From: Euleptes europaea
Taxonomy: Eukaryota; Chordata; Lepidosauria; Squamata; Sphaerodactylidae
Direction of reading: 5' to 3'
Assembly (NCBI RefSeq): GCF_029931775.1
Contig: NC_079321.1
Location: 69,079,524 to 69,143,523 of the forward strand
DNA: 64,000 bases
This document shows, in pieces, positions 32,785 through 44,700 of the stretch. The stretch's first letter is position 1; each line of letters opens with the position of its first letter. The notes beneath the pieces are model-generated. The model did no database searches and had not been told where the DNA came from. It saw only the letters and a list, made by a program, of their open reading frames with translations. A program made the translations under genes and the position numbers.

Positions 32785-35700
32785 GTAGATTTTTGTCTTT
32801 GTTTTTACTGCCAAAATTATGCTTTGTTTTAAATGGCTGATTTATATGAAGAACAAGCAAGTAAAGGGGAAGGAAGTTCTGCCTGCCGTTGTTAATTTTG
32901 TTTTTAAAGAGCAGGTATTTTCAAAGGTGGCCATGACAGATGCTTATAGTGTTTTAGAAACCACCAATATGTCCTTCCATCCATTAATAATTAAAGATAT
33001 TTACAGACCTAGCTATTGGAATTGGAGGGAGAAATTTAGCACGTCCAGCCTTTGATATCAAGATCTGCACGGTCCTGCATCCTGCATTACTTCCTTCTGC
33101 ATTGCTTTCACATTCGTTGTGAGGTGTTCTACAAAAAACAATTCCTCTCCTTTTGTTGCTGAGAAATTCTTACGCTTTTAGTTGCTAGGACACATAACTG
33201 AACAACGAGGAAGTATTTTAAAAAGCATAGGAAGTATTTCCAGAAATGTTTTCTACTAGTGGGGTATTTCCTGTGCTTACAAGTTGTAAAGGGTAGCAAC
33301 CAAATGGAAACATTGGAGAGTGATCTGAATGAGCTTTTCAGCAACTTATTCCATTGCATTAAATAATGAATTATCTTTCTACAGCTTAAACCAATGCCTT
33401 CTTTTCATCTATTTGAAGGCCAGAAAGTACTACTACGTCTCAGTTTAAACATATTTACTATCCCATTAAACTCAGTGGTCTAAGTAAATATGCCTTAGGG
33501 TCAGCTTGGCAAAAGTGCTGAACAGTGCCATCCTAAGCAGACTCTTAGTCAAAGAGGCTTATTCTCAGGAAAGTATTCTTAGGATTACACTAGAACTCTG
33601 GATGGATTATACCCATTATTTCAATGCTTCGTTTATGTTTAGTCTCTTTAACCGTAGTTTATAAATCCTTTTCAACCACATGAAATGTATCAGTGGTATG
33701 GCTGATTTTTTTAATTGGGAAAAGAAAACTAGATTTGTATTGAGCAGTTTACTCATCAGGGATTGTTGGAGTGGGGAGGTTGGTTGTTGGTTTTAGACTA
33801 CATCTGATATTCTACCCTAGTGAAAGATACTGATGTATTTCTGACGCTTTGGCTTTATTCTGATTGTCAGTATTTGCTTGTTTTGCTCTAGGCCTTAACT
33901 TTTGAACACGCTTTAAAAACCTTCATTTGCTATGATAAGGAAAGAAGAGGAGACCTGCGATAATCAGGGGAGGGGAAATCCCTCCCCACATTGCTGCCGC
34001 TGCCAGGCCAGCGTGGCTCCCAGCCGCCACCCCGCACCAGACTCCCTCATTTGCCAGCTCGGGGTGGGGTGGGGGGCAATGAGGACTGCTGTACCTTCTC
34101 ACCCGACTCCCTGGTTGCCGGCTCGCTAAGGGGGGCGGTGGCGAGGACTTGCTCACCCCTTCCCCTGATTCCCGTGATTGACAGCTCAGTGGGTGGGTGG
34201 GCTTGTTGGCTCAGTAGGGGGCAGTGGGGATGTCCATGCCCCCCAAATCCTTTATTGCTGGCTCAGGGGGGGCAGCAAGGACTCCCGTGCCGCCTGCCCA
34301 ATTCCCTCCTTGCCAGCTCAGTGGAGGGACACAAGACTCGTGGGGAGGGGGTAACACCTGTCTCCCCCATAACTAAGTTTGCATGGCTCCAGGCTGCATG
34401 ACCCACCTCTGAGCCCTGCCGCAATGGCAGTGGTGACTGGGAGCCACTCTGAGCCCGGAGCAGCTCCCGGTGTCCGCCGTGGCCAAGCCCAGAATGGCTT
34501 CTGGCATGTGTTGCCGTGGCAGGGCTCAGAGCTGCTCCCAATGGCCGCCACCACTACAGCCAGGCCCAGAGCAGCTCCCAGTGGCCACCACCGCTATGGC
34601 TGGGCCCAGAACAACTCCTAGCATCTGCCACCAACACAGCTGGGCCCGGAGTAGCTGCCATCACAGATTCATGATAAGTACACAGGCAGACAACCTTTTT
34701 CAAAAAAAAATTTGAGGGGTAATTAAACCCCCAATTTATTTTTGTTAAGATTTCAGATTTTGCTGCAGTCTTGGGTGGGGGATCCCCCAAGTTTGCAGGA
34801 AAACCTGTTTAGCTTCAGTGTGGCCCTCTTCTACGGATTTAGGATTCGCAGGTGGGAGGGGGCACACATTGCTGTTAGATATCTCGATATCAGTCTCTGC
34901 TTGTTGTTGTAAATACAAGTCATGTGTTAACGGTCCATACTGTCATTTTTGCTTTCCCAGTTAAATAGGGTGAAATGGTTGATACCCCTTTAAAACATCT
35001 CATACTTCATTTGCTATTTGATATACTTTTCTCAGTCATGTCCTCGAGAGTTTTGCAGTTGAATGAGTATCATCAAGTCGATATTCTGGGCTGGTTCTAT
35101 GGTCATTCATATTTCACTTCGTCAAATATAAAACAATTTGCATTTTCTGTTTTTGTTTTTCTCTCTCGCTTTTGAGCCATGTAAATTAAAGGGATTCCAT
35201 AGGTACTTTAATCAAAATTATTGGTTTACTGTAGCAGTTGTGAGCCAATTAGGGTTTTATACAACCAGTCTGCTCAATTTCCTCCAGAGGAAGAGTGTTT
35301 TTCACAGGGGTAAAGAAAGACACCTTGGAATAGAGGAAGGCAGGCTGTACACTTAGCTGGATGGATTGGTAGGAATAGTGAGAGAAACCATGTTAATGCC
35401 TTTTACTGATACTGATAGACTATTTTTAATAGATAATTTTAGCAGTGGCTTCCATATCACGTTGGCTGAGAGGGGTATTCTAATATTGTCCAGAAAACTG
35501 TGGTTTTGTGAGATAAAGATAAAATACTTCTGAAACGTATAAGTAATTAAAGTTTCAAGAAATGCCCCCTTCTGTGTTGATAAAGGTAGAAATTGTGAGA
35601 GACTCTTGCTCCATTTGTCTTAATTCTTTTTAATTCCTACCTTGACCTTGATATTGTGCTAGAAAAGAAACTAGGTCCCTGCATGCAGCTGCTAGTCAGT

Positions 35701-38700
35701 AAGCTGGTCAAAGTGGCTGCTGTTTACAAATCACTGGGTGGCTCCGAAGATCCCAATCCTTAAACAAGGGTGGCAAGAATGTTTTTATGAAAGGGTGAGA
35801 ACGTGGTGATGAATACGGTGGGGAGAGAAAAATATAGCTCATGATAGCAATCAAAGTTTGCTCTGGAGTTTTGTAGATAGAACTTGACTACCTGCCGTCT
35901 ACCTGATTGTCACCTTCCCACGTTTGCTGAATGTGCCTGTAACAAAATCATCTCCCAGCTCAAGAGCCACCTATAGCCTTTGAGGGGCCAGTATTGTTAA
36001 ATATAAAAGTAACCTTTGTTTTCTTTTACTTTGTCTGGACTTAATTGTGTATTGTAAAGAATCTCCTTGGTTTAAAGTGTGATTTTTTTTTTTTGCTGAA
36101 TTTGGAGCACAGCTTGAAATTCTATCTTGTGCTTTTGTATCTTGCATTTGAAATTGATTTTGCAGTTGTTGAGCAAGGTATATACTTTCATACTAAGTGC
36201 CTTGTTGGCTGCCTCTTTTGAAACAGTGGTATAGATTTCAGAGAAAATGTAATGGATTCCATTGTCTCCAGTGCTTTATTTTTATTTATCTATATTGTTG
36301 TCAACTAATAGGGCAATCCGAATCAGAGTTAACAGTGTACTCCTAAGCAATGGACTTCATTGGACAAAAGGGTAAAATTCTGTTTAGGATATTAACCTGT
36401 TAGTCAGCTGAATCGTCCTGAACTGTATATGACCAATGCATGTTGCTTATTACTATTATTGCTATCATTATTCGTAATGACATCATTGTCCATGACACTT
36501 TATAGAGTAATATAAAGACAAATATCCAAAGGGGCTTAACATCTAAATTTGGGCTAGGGTAGGGGGAAGAAAACGACAACGGTGGAAGGGGCAAGTGGGA
36601 AAGGGAAAATAACAAAGGATGAATTCCAGGGGGAACAAGGGCAATATCACCCAGTTCACCCCTCCTCATTGCAGCCCCTGTGCTGCGCTGCATTTTGTTT
36701 ATGACAGTTCCCCAACCCCTAGCTGAGGATTTTTGGAGTTCGCAAGGAGCTGCTGAGGATAGGGAAAGGTGTGTGAGTACCATTCTGCCAATTCCTTCTG
36801 CAAGCTTTTTGTATCGGATCCAACCGACTGTGTGTAACAGTGGGTACTAATATATATAACCCACACTTGTGTATATGTGTAAAGTGCCATCAAGTAACAG
36901 CTGACTTATGGAGACCCTGTAGGGTTTTCATGGCAAGAGATGTTCAGAGGTGGTTTGCCATTGCCTGTTTCTGTGTGGGCTGAGAGTCACCCAAGGTCAC
37001 CCAACAGGCTTCGTGTGGAGGAGTGGGGAACTGAACCTGGTTCTCCAGCTTATAGTCTGCTGCTCTTAACCACTACACCACGCTGGCTCTCTTAACCCAC
37101 ACTTAATTATTTAAAATACGTATGTATTTAGAGGTCACTGTCCTGTTGATTGAGATTTGATTGCATTGTATAGGACTGCTTGTACAGGATTTGCTTTGTA
37201 TGTACTCCTCCTTTATGAGGAATCACACATCCAGAGAAGTTTCTATTATGTCTCTGAGAGCATACTATTTAATTTCTTTGGAGTCCTTTTAGTTCGCGTA
37301 GACAGTTGTACTTTTATTGTTGAGAGGTGCTTTGAGGGCGTATTTCTTCATAAGGCAGTATAAAGTTCATAAACAAATATATCTAGGACTAGATGTACTC
37401 TGTGTTTAATAATATCAAAGTTCTACACTATAGACCCAAACACTACAGAAGTTCAGTTCTGCAGCCTGGATAAATAGGGCAAATGTAGCACCTGTGTATA
37501 TATTTGCTTATTTTTCAGAATTAATTTTGTTTTTGAAAAGGAGCATAGGACTACCCAGGGGCATCTTCATCAAGCTATCCACTACCACCCCAAGATCCCT
37601 TTCTTGGTCTGTCGCTGCCAGCACAGATCCCATCAGTGTATATGTGAAGTTGGGATTTTTTGCCCCAATATGTATCACTTTACACTTGCTCACATTGAAT
37701 CTCATTTGCCATTTTAATGCCCATTCTTCCAGCACAGTCCGTTTTTGTTTTAACCACCCTGAATAATTTGGTGTCATCTGCAAACTTGGCCATCTCGCTG
37801 TTCACCCACAACTCCAGGTCACTGACGAACAGGTTGAAAAGCACCGGTCCCAACACAGATCCCTGAGGGACCCCACTGCTCACATCCTTCTATTGTCAGA
37901 ACTGACCATTGATTCCTACTCTCTGCTTCCTATTTTTCAGCCAGCTCTCAATCTTATGGACTTGTCCTCTTAGCCCATGACTCTGAAGTTTGCTTAGCAG
38001 TCTTTGGTGGGGGTCAACAGTACAACGATTGAGATATCTTTTGAGAGCCAAATTTCTTAAACTTAAACTATATAGGTAGGTACACTGTTTATTAACTTAA
38101 TAAACTTTAATTAAAGTTTTAAGTCTTAATTAAACTATAGGTACACTGACAAGGGGGGGAGATAGAGACCAAATAAAAGGCGAGTTTAGACGATTGTGAG
38201 AAGCACGTACGCGGGATCGGCTACCTTACTCCACCCCCCTCGCCGACCTGTAAAATCTGAACTCGAGAGACCTCCACGTGATCTTGCTGCCCGCCTGCCT
38301 CTGCATCAGGGTCGCCTCGCCGGGGGGGGGATCTACCCGTTTGTTGTCGTCGTCCCCTCCCCTCACTGGATCCGACCAAAAAGGCAGGCGTAGCCAAACA
38401 GGATGGTAATAGAGAGGAGGGGGAGGAAGAGGTGGGGGGTGAATCGTCGCAAGGGCTAACCTGGGCCGTTTACGCACGGGAGGTTTTGCCTTGGATTTGC
38501 CCCTCTTCAAATGCACATTTCCCCCATCCAAATTCTCAAAACTCCACAATGAGCCACCAGCAAGAGTTTTGAGAATTTGGATGGGGGAAATGTGCATTTG
38601 AAGAGGGGCAAATCCAAGGCAAAACCTCCTGTGCGTAAATGGCCCTGTTTGGAGCGATCCGGAGTCAAGAGGTCCAAGCGTCCGAGGGGACTTTCATCGG

Positions 38701-41700
38701 GCGAGGAGAACCGAAGGCTCCCGGCCTCTTTTCGCAATTAAAAAGCAAACCGAAAAATGGATCGAGAAGGGGAGGGGGTTAAAAAAACACACAGCTACTC
38801 CCCCCCCCTGCCGGCTTTCTTCTTCCTCCTCCGTGCAACAGCGAAAGGGGGAAAAATGAATCATGCTGGCTGGGAGAGTGGCGGGCAGGGAGGAGGAGGA
38901 GGAGGAGAAGGGGGGAGGCGCAATAATGCAAGGCAGCTGCAGCAGGAGGCAGGAATGAGCGAGCCGGGAAGCAGGAGGGCTGCGAGCTCAGCGAGGGAGG
39001 CGCGTCACGAGCAACTGGACCAGCCTCTGAGGGGAAAGGGGGGGGAGAGAGAATATCATCCAGACTGACACCCCTGCGCGTGCGCCCGCCCGCACGTGGT
39101 CATTTGTGGCAGAGCCGCACGCAAGGGGCCAAAGAGCCTCATGTGGCTCGCGAGCCCGGTTTGCCGACCACTGGGTTAGTAAGACAGGACCTATCTTTAC
39201 AGAAGCCATGTTGGGGTTTGCTGAGCAGATCTTGCCCTTCTATATGTTTGACAATTTTGTCTATAATAATGCTTTCCATCAATTTACCTGGAACAGACGT
39301 TAAACTGACTGGCTAGTAATTTCCTGGGTCCCCCTGGAAACTTTTTAAAAAATAAATGGGCGTTACATTGGCCATTCTCCAGTCCTCCGGTACAGAGGCT
39401 GATCTAAGGGACACGTTGCATATCACTGTTAGAAGTTCAGCAATTTCCCATTTGAGTTCCTGAAGAACTCTAGGATGAATACTGTCTGGTCCCTGTGACT
39501 TGTTAGTTTGCAGTTTGTCTACACGTTCTAGGACTTCTCTGCCATGTTACCACTATTTGCCTCAGTTCCTCATTCTCTCCTCCCCAAAACTTCTGTTCAG
39601 GAGAAAGAATCTGCTCTATATCTTCAGCAGTGAAGACAGATGAGAAGAATTCATTTAGTTTCTCAGCAATCGCTTTATCCTCCCTTATTGTTCCTTTACT
39701 CCCATTGCCATCCAGTGGTCCAACCACTTCCCAAGCTGGTTTCCTATTCCTAATGTACTTAAAGAATTTCTTATTGTTGGTCTTGATGTGCTTAGCGATA
39801 TGTCCCTCAACATCTTTTTTTGCATCTTTAATTGTTTGCTTGCATTCCTTTTTGCAAGTTTGTGTTTGCTTTTGTTTGCCTCATCTGGGCAGTCCTTCCA
39901 GTTTCTGAAGGAAACCTTTTTTTCTCTAATAGCTTCCTTCACCTTACCCATTAGCCATGGTGGTGACCTCTTTGACTTAATATCACCTTTCCTGGCCTGC
40001 GGTATACAGTCTAGTTGTGCCTCTAGTATTGTGGACTTGAGTAACACTCAAGCCTTTTCCAGAGATTTAACCCTCCTAACTATTCTTTTCAACTTCCTTT
40101 TTTCCAGATTTCTCATTTTAGAGAAGTTCCCTCTTTTAAAGTCAAAGGTAATTGTGAGAGATTTCCCAGGCACTTTCCCACATACATAGAAATTAAATTT
40201 GATACCATTGTGGTCACTTTGAGGCCCGGAATCGTCACCCACAAGGATTCTGTGGACAAGTCTGCCCTTTTTATGGTTTCTAGTTTATTAGACACTATGC
40301 CTTCCTTGATATATATAGCAAATCCCCCTCCAATTTGCCCTTCCCTGTCATTTCTATAGAATTTGTAACCAGGGATGACCGTATCCTACTGGTTCTCTCC
40401 CCTCCACCAGGTTTCTGTAATGCTCACTATATCTATGTTTTCCCTTAAAACCATGCACTCTATTTCCCCCATTTTCACTTGGAGGCTTCTAGCATTAGCA
40501 TAGAAACACTTGCACACTGTCTTTCTCTTTTGACTTGCCTGGCATGTGCCCTTGGGCATCCCTGCAGTGCTAGCTTATAGCACCACAGAAGCCACCCAGC
40601 TTGGCTTTTTCCAGAGTTGTTTTCTCTTCCCAGTCCACTCCTGGTTGGCTCCAACAGGCTTGAAAACTTTGTGTTATTCTCGCTATATATCTCTGAATGA
40701 GAGGTGCCAACTCCAGGTAGGGAAATACCTGGAGATTCTGGGGGTGGGGTCTGAGGGAGGGCAGGGTTTGGAGAGGGGAGGGACTTCAGTGCCATGGAGT
40801 CCAGTTGCCAAAGCGGCCATTTTCTCCAGGTGAACTGATCTCTGTCGCCTGGAGATCAGTTGTAACAGCAGGAGATCTCCAACTACCACCTGGAGGTTGG
40901 CTGCCCTACTCTGAATCCACAGAGAGGAAGAACAGTGTTGAAACAGTGATGCAGAATTTGGTGGTCCTCCATATTCTTACAAAGAGATGGAAACGCATCA
41001 CAAACAATAGATCGTTGAAACTGTTACCTTTTCTGTGAATGGGCTAGCATTCCTCTTCCCTTGTTGACTTCACAGGAAAAGAGGTTTAGTGTTTGTTTCA
41101 CATGAGCACACAAAGCTGCCTTATACTGAATCAGACCCTCGGTCCATCAAAGTCAGTATTGTCCACTCAGACTGGCAGCGGCTCTCCAGGGTCTCAGGCT
41201 GAGGTCTTTCACATCACCTACTTGCCTAGTCCCTTTAACTGGAGATGTCGGGGATTGAACCTGAGGTCTTCTGCATGCCAAGCAGATGCTCTACCACTGA
41301 ACCACAGTCTCTCCCTATCAAGAGGATACCCAGCCTGCCCCTGGCTCCCACCACGAGGTTGCCACAATCAGTGGTGCCCACTGTTTATGCTGGGAGCCTT
41401 GCTAAATGAGACAGACTCCCAGAGGACACTATCATCCAAACAGGTCAGACTGACCCCAAGAGATCAGGCAAAATGGAGACTTCGTGGAAGCAGCCTTGGT
41501 GTTACAGGACGTCAAGGTCAATGCCAAGGTAACCCCGAGAGCCCTCCCAAACCCCCAAGGATGGACCAGGGATTGGCAAGCCGAACTACAATCTCACAGG
41601 TCTTCTCACAAACTCGCCCCCAGACTCACCTCATCCACTCAGCACCCCAACATTATGAACAGTCACCCTAGAAGGTGTGCAGTAATACCACCCAGCCTCC

Positions 41701-44700
41701 TAAAAAGGCACGGACCAAAAACACAGGTTCGCCCTTCTCCTACCCACCCTAAGGTTTGCCTTAAGGTTTGAATGCTCTTTTTATCACAAAGACACTCATT
41801 ACAGCAAATGGAATGCTTCACATCTGGTTTTCTCATAAAGTGGTATTGGCAAGTCGAATGATTCTGTTGTGTATTTGGATTCCCTTGATTTCTACTGAAA
41901 TGATTTTGGCACTGAAGAAGCAGTCTCAAGTATAAAGGGGCACCCCATGATTTTCATATCAAAGGCCTGCTGAAAACAAAAGCAGAAATAGAATAATATT
42001 TTGAATTATCTGTTGCTTCACCAAATGATGTGTGGTACTCTGCTGCGGCGGGTTCCATTTTTATGTTCTCTTTCTCGGAATGTATTTCTGTCATTTTCTG
42101 TCAAAGAGATAAAGTCTTTGAGTTTCATCACATCAGTAACTTACAAAATTGCTTGCATGCCTAAGGGTTAAATAGAAACGGCGAAACTTCTCTCACAACT
42201 GTACAGTTATGATCACAGGGTATTAACAACAAAAACCAATTTCCTTCACAATAATTTATTTTAACAATTAAAATTTTAAGAATAGTTCAGATACAGGTCA
42301 TTCTTCTGCAATTTAACTGTCTGTTCATGTACACCGCTTGCCATTTGGGTATCCCACAATTGTGCCTTAAGTGGGTGGTCAGACTGTTGCTGGGATGAAT
42401 CATTTGGTGTGGAATTTACTTACTAAAAGATATGAATCTTCATTTACAAATGCCTAAAGACTTTGTGTTCAGCAGGCACAGTTAAAGGATCCACTTCTAG
42501 AGATGTGAAAATCCAGGGAAAGATCCTTTAAAAATTAAAGGACAAAATACCCCCCCCCCCAAAAAAAACCCCACCTTTTTTTCTGATGCCATTTGAAAAC
42601 TTTCTAATGGGGGAAAAAGTAAAAATTTAGAGGGAAATTGCTAAAACGTCTTACAAAACATCTTCTCTTTCATGACCATGAATGAGTGCTTTTTGATGAA
42701 AGGTGTTAAAATACTGTTTAAGTGGCCTTTACTCCTTCAGAATGTCTGGACTCTGTCAATAAGAGACTTTTGCCATATCCCGGGAGTTTTTACTCCCTCA
42801 TAATCTACTACAGAGTTAAGCAAACATTTTAGACGTTAGTGTGTTGGCAAATTAAAACAGGGAGGGGAATGTGACTAGGGTTGCTAGCTCTCGGTTGGGA
42901 AATTCCTGGAAATTTAGGGATGGAGCCTGGGGGAGGGTGGAGGTCTGGGAAAGGGACAGACCTCAGAAGGGTATAATGCCATAGAGTCCACCTTCCAAGG
43001 CAGCCATTTCTCCAGGTGAACAGATGTCTGTCGGCTGAAGAACAGTTGTAATTTCAGGAGATCTGCAGCCGCCACCTGGAGGTTGGCAACCCTAAATATG
43101 AGTGTTGTACTTGGCCAGACACACACTGAGAGAAAGCCAAATCCCAGTATGGTACCAACACTTCAGACTCATCCTGGATCCGGCTAGTAGCTCTTCAGGT
43201 CTATGAGGTGGTACCCTTTGTCTTTGGCACTACCAGTCCAGTGGCTCTCTCAATGTCTCAAGGATTCGCCTTGGTTGTGTAGGCAGATTGCCAGGTTTTT
43301 GTTTGGCACGCATGCCAGAAATTGCCTACCTCTGGTCTACTGCATACATTGGCTGATGGAAGTTTCCACCCAAAAGGAATATCCTCACTATTTACTTTAA
43401 AACTTCCCTTATATCTGGGGCACTGAGCCAAAAGACCCCTGGCCTCCAAGGTCAGCCCAATTCAAATGGCCATCAGGATTACGAAAGGTTTACACCTTAC
43501 TTTAGCACTTACAGTGACTCCAGTGGATAGAAGGGTATAACTGTGCTTAGGATTGCACTGTTAGTGTACATCTTCCTTCTTTTTCACTGCTTTTATAATC
43601 TGCTGGAAATTTATTGAAGGCTGTTCATGCATGGCTATTTCCTAGTGGTCACCCCACCAACTATTTTGGGGTTTTGCTGTAATTATGTATGCATTTTCCG
43701 ACCATAAGAGGTCACCTTGCTCTCCCCGCGCGTTTCCACGTGTTTTCCCCGCATTTTCTGGAAGCTGGATAAACACGTATCCGGAAAACGCACACAGAAC
43801 CCGCGAAAATGCACGGGGAGCGCAAGGCGACCTCTGACATAATCAAAGCAAAGCCCTGAAGTAGTCGACGGGGTGTCTGCGAAGAAACAGCCATGCTTAA
43901 ATCTTTATTGACCTATGTAAAAGTAAGAACGCTAATAGTATTTTATTACGTAAAACTGAGTGGTGAGGGACAGGATACTATAGCAAATATTAGTGTTGAA
44001 AGAGGAGCTACCTGAATGTTGTGAGTGACTTCACTGCTATTTCCGCATATTAAAAACTGCCTGGAACTATTCTTAAAAGCTGGTAGTTGGGGGCTGGGGC
44101 TTGCTGTGAGGAAAGGTTACTTTGCAGAGATCTGAGATAACAATTGCATGTCCATCTATGATAATGGAATAATATGGAGCTTACTTCTGAGTACACTAAC
44201 GGAATATTCCATCTTTAGCCACCACCTTGTTATTTGCTTCCCATACAGTTCCTGGATGCATGTGGCTGGAAAACCATCCTCTGTGCAGTCCTGTACTGGA
44301 AATAACACATGACGAACAGTGTTTCTCAAACAAATGGATCGTGACTGATCATTTTAATGTGTTACATCCTTGAGGCCAAGTTGATTATGATCCCGTGCAT
44401 ATTTGTTTCTCCCTCCCATGGCTAGCTCTAAATATACTCAGACATTATTTCATCACACGGAGGCAAGAAATATGATGGTGTGTGCTGTCGATCTTCTATG
44501 TGATAAGGTCAGAACAGAGCACACTGTCATCCAACTGAATGTACGTAGAATTCTTCCGATTAAATTAGAAACGCTATGTTTTCAAGGTATCTGATTGCAC
44601 AGAGAGAGAGAGAGAGAGAGAGAGAGCACTGTGTGTACACATATTGTATTTCAAGTTTTATTATTTGTAAGCTGTCTCGGGAATTTTTAAATGAAAAGGC

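Larger units (their letters stand above)
37515..40510 (-). mobile_element. CR1-type LINE, interrupted by a hAT element
   Basis: Minus-strand translations give, in 5' to 3' order, an endonuclease end with SDHNGIKF (about 40200), a linker region (about 39.5-40.05 kb, including [17 protein letters not shown]), then the reverse transcriptase [20 protein letters not shown] and FADDTKL (about 37.8 kb) and [17 protein letters not shown] (about 37.7 kb). The middle of the element is replaced by the hAT at about 38010-39173. The frame is broken in several places; it is a non-functional LINE copy. Confidence 0.8.

Noticed and set aside
36876-37093. Genuine tRNA gene
   Set aside because: A and B boxes are present, but no cloverleaf can be completed. 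SINE body and tail follow.
41093-41671. 192-codon plus-strand frame
   Set aside because: Its first third is antisense to a tRNA-derived SINE and the rest is unrecognised intron. No splice or promoter context.
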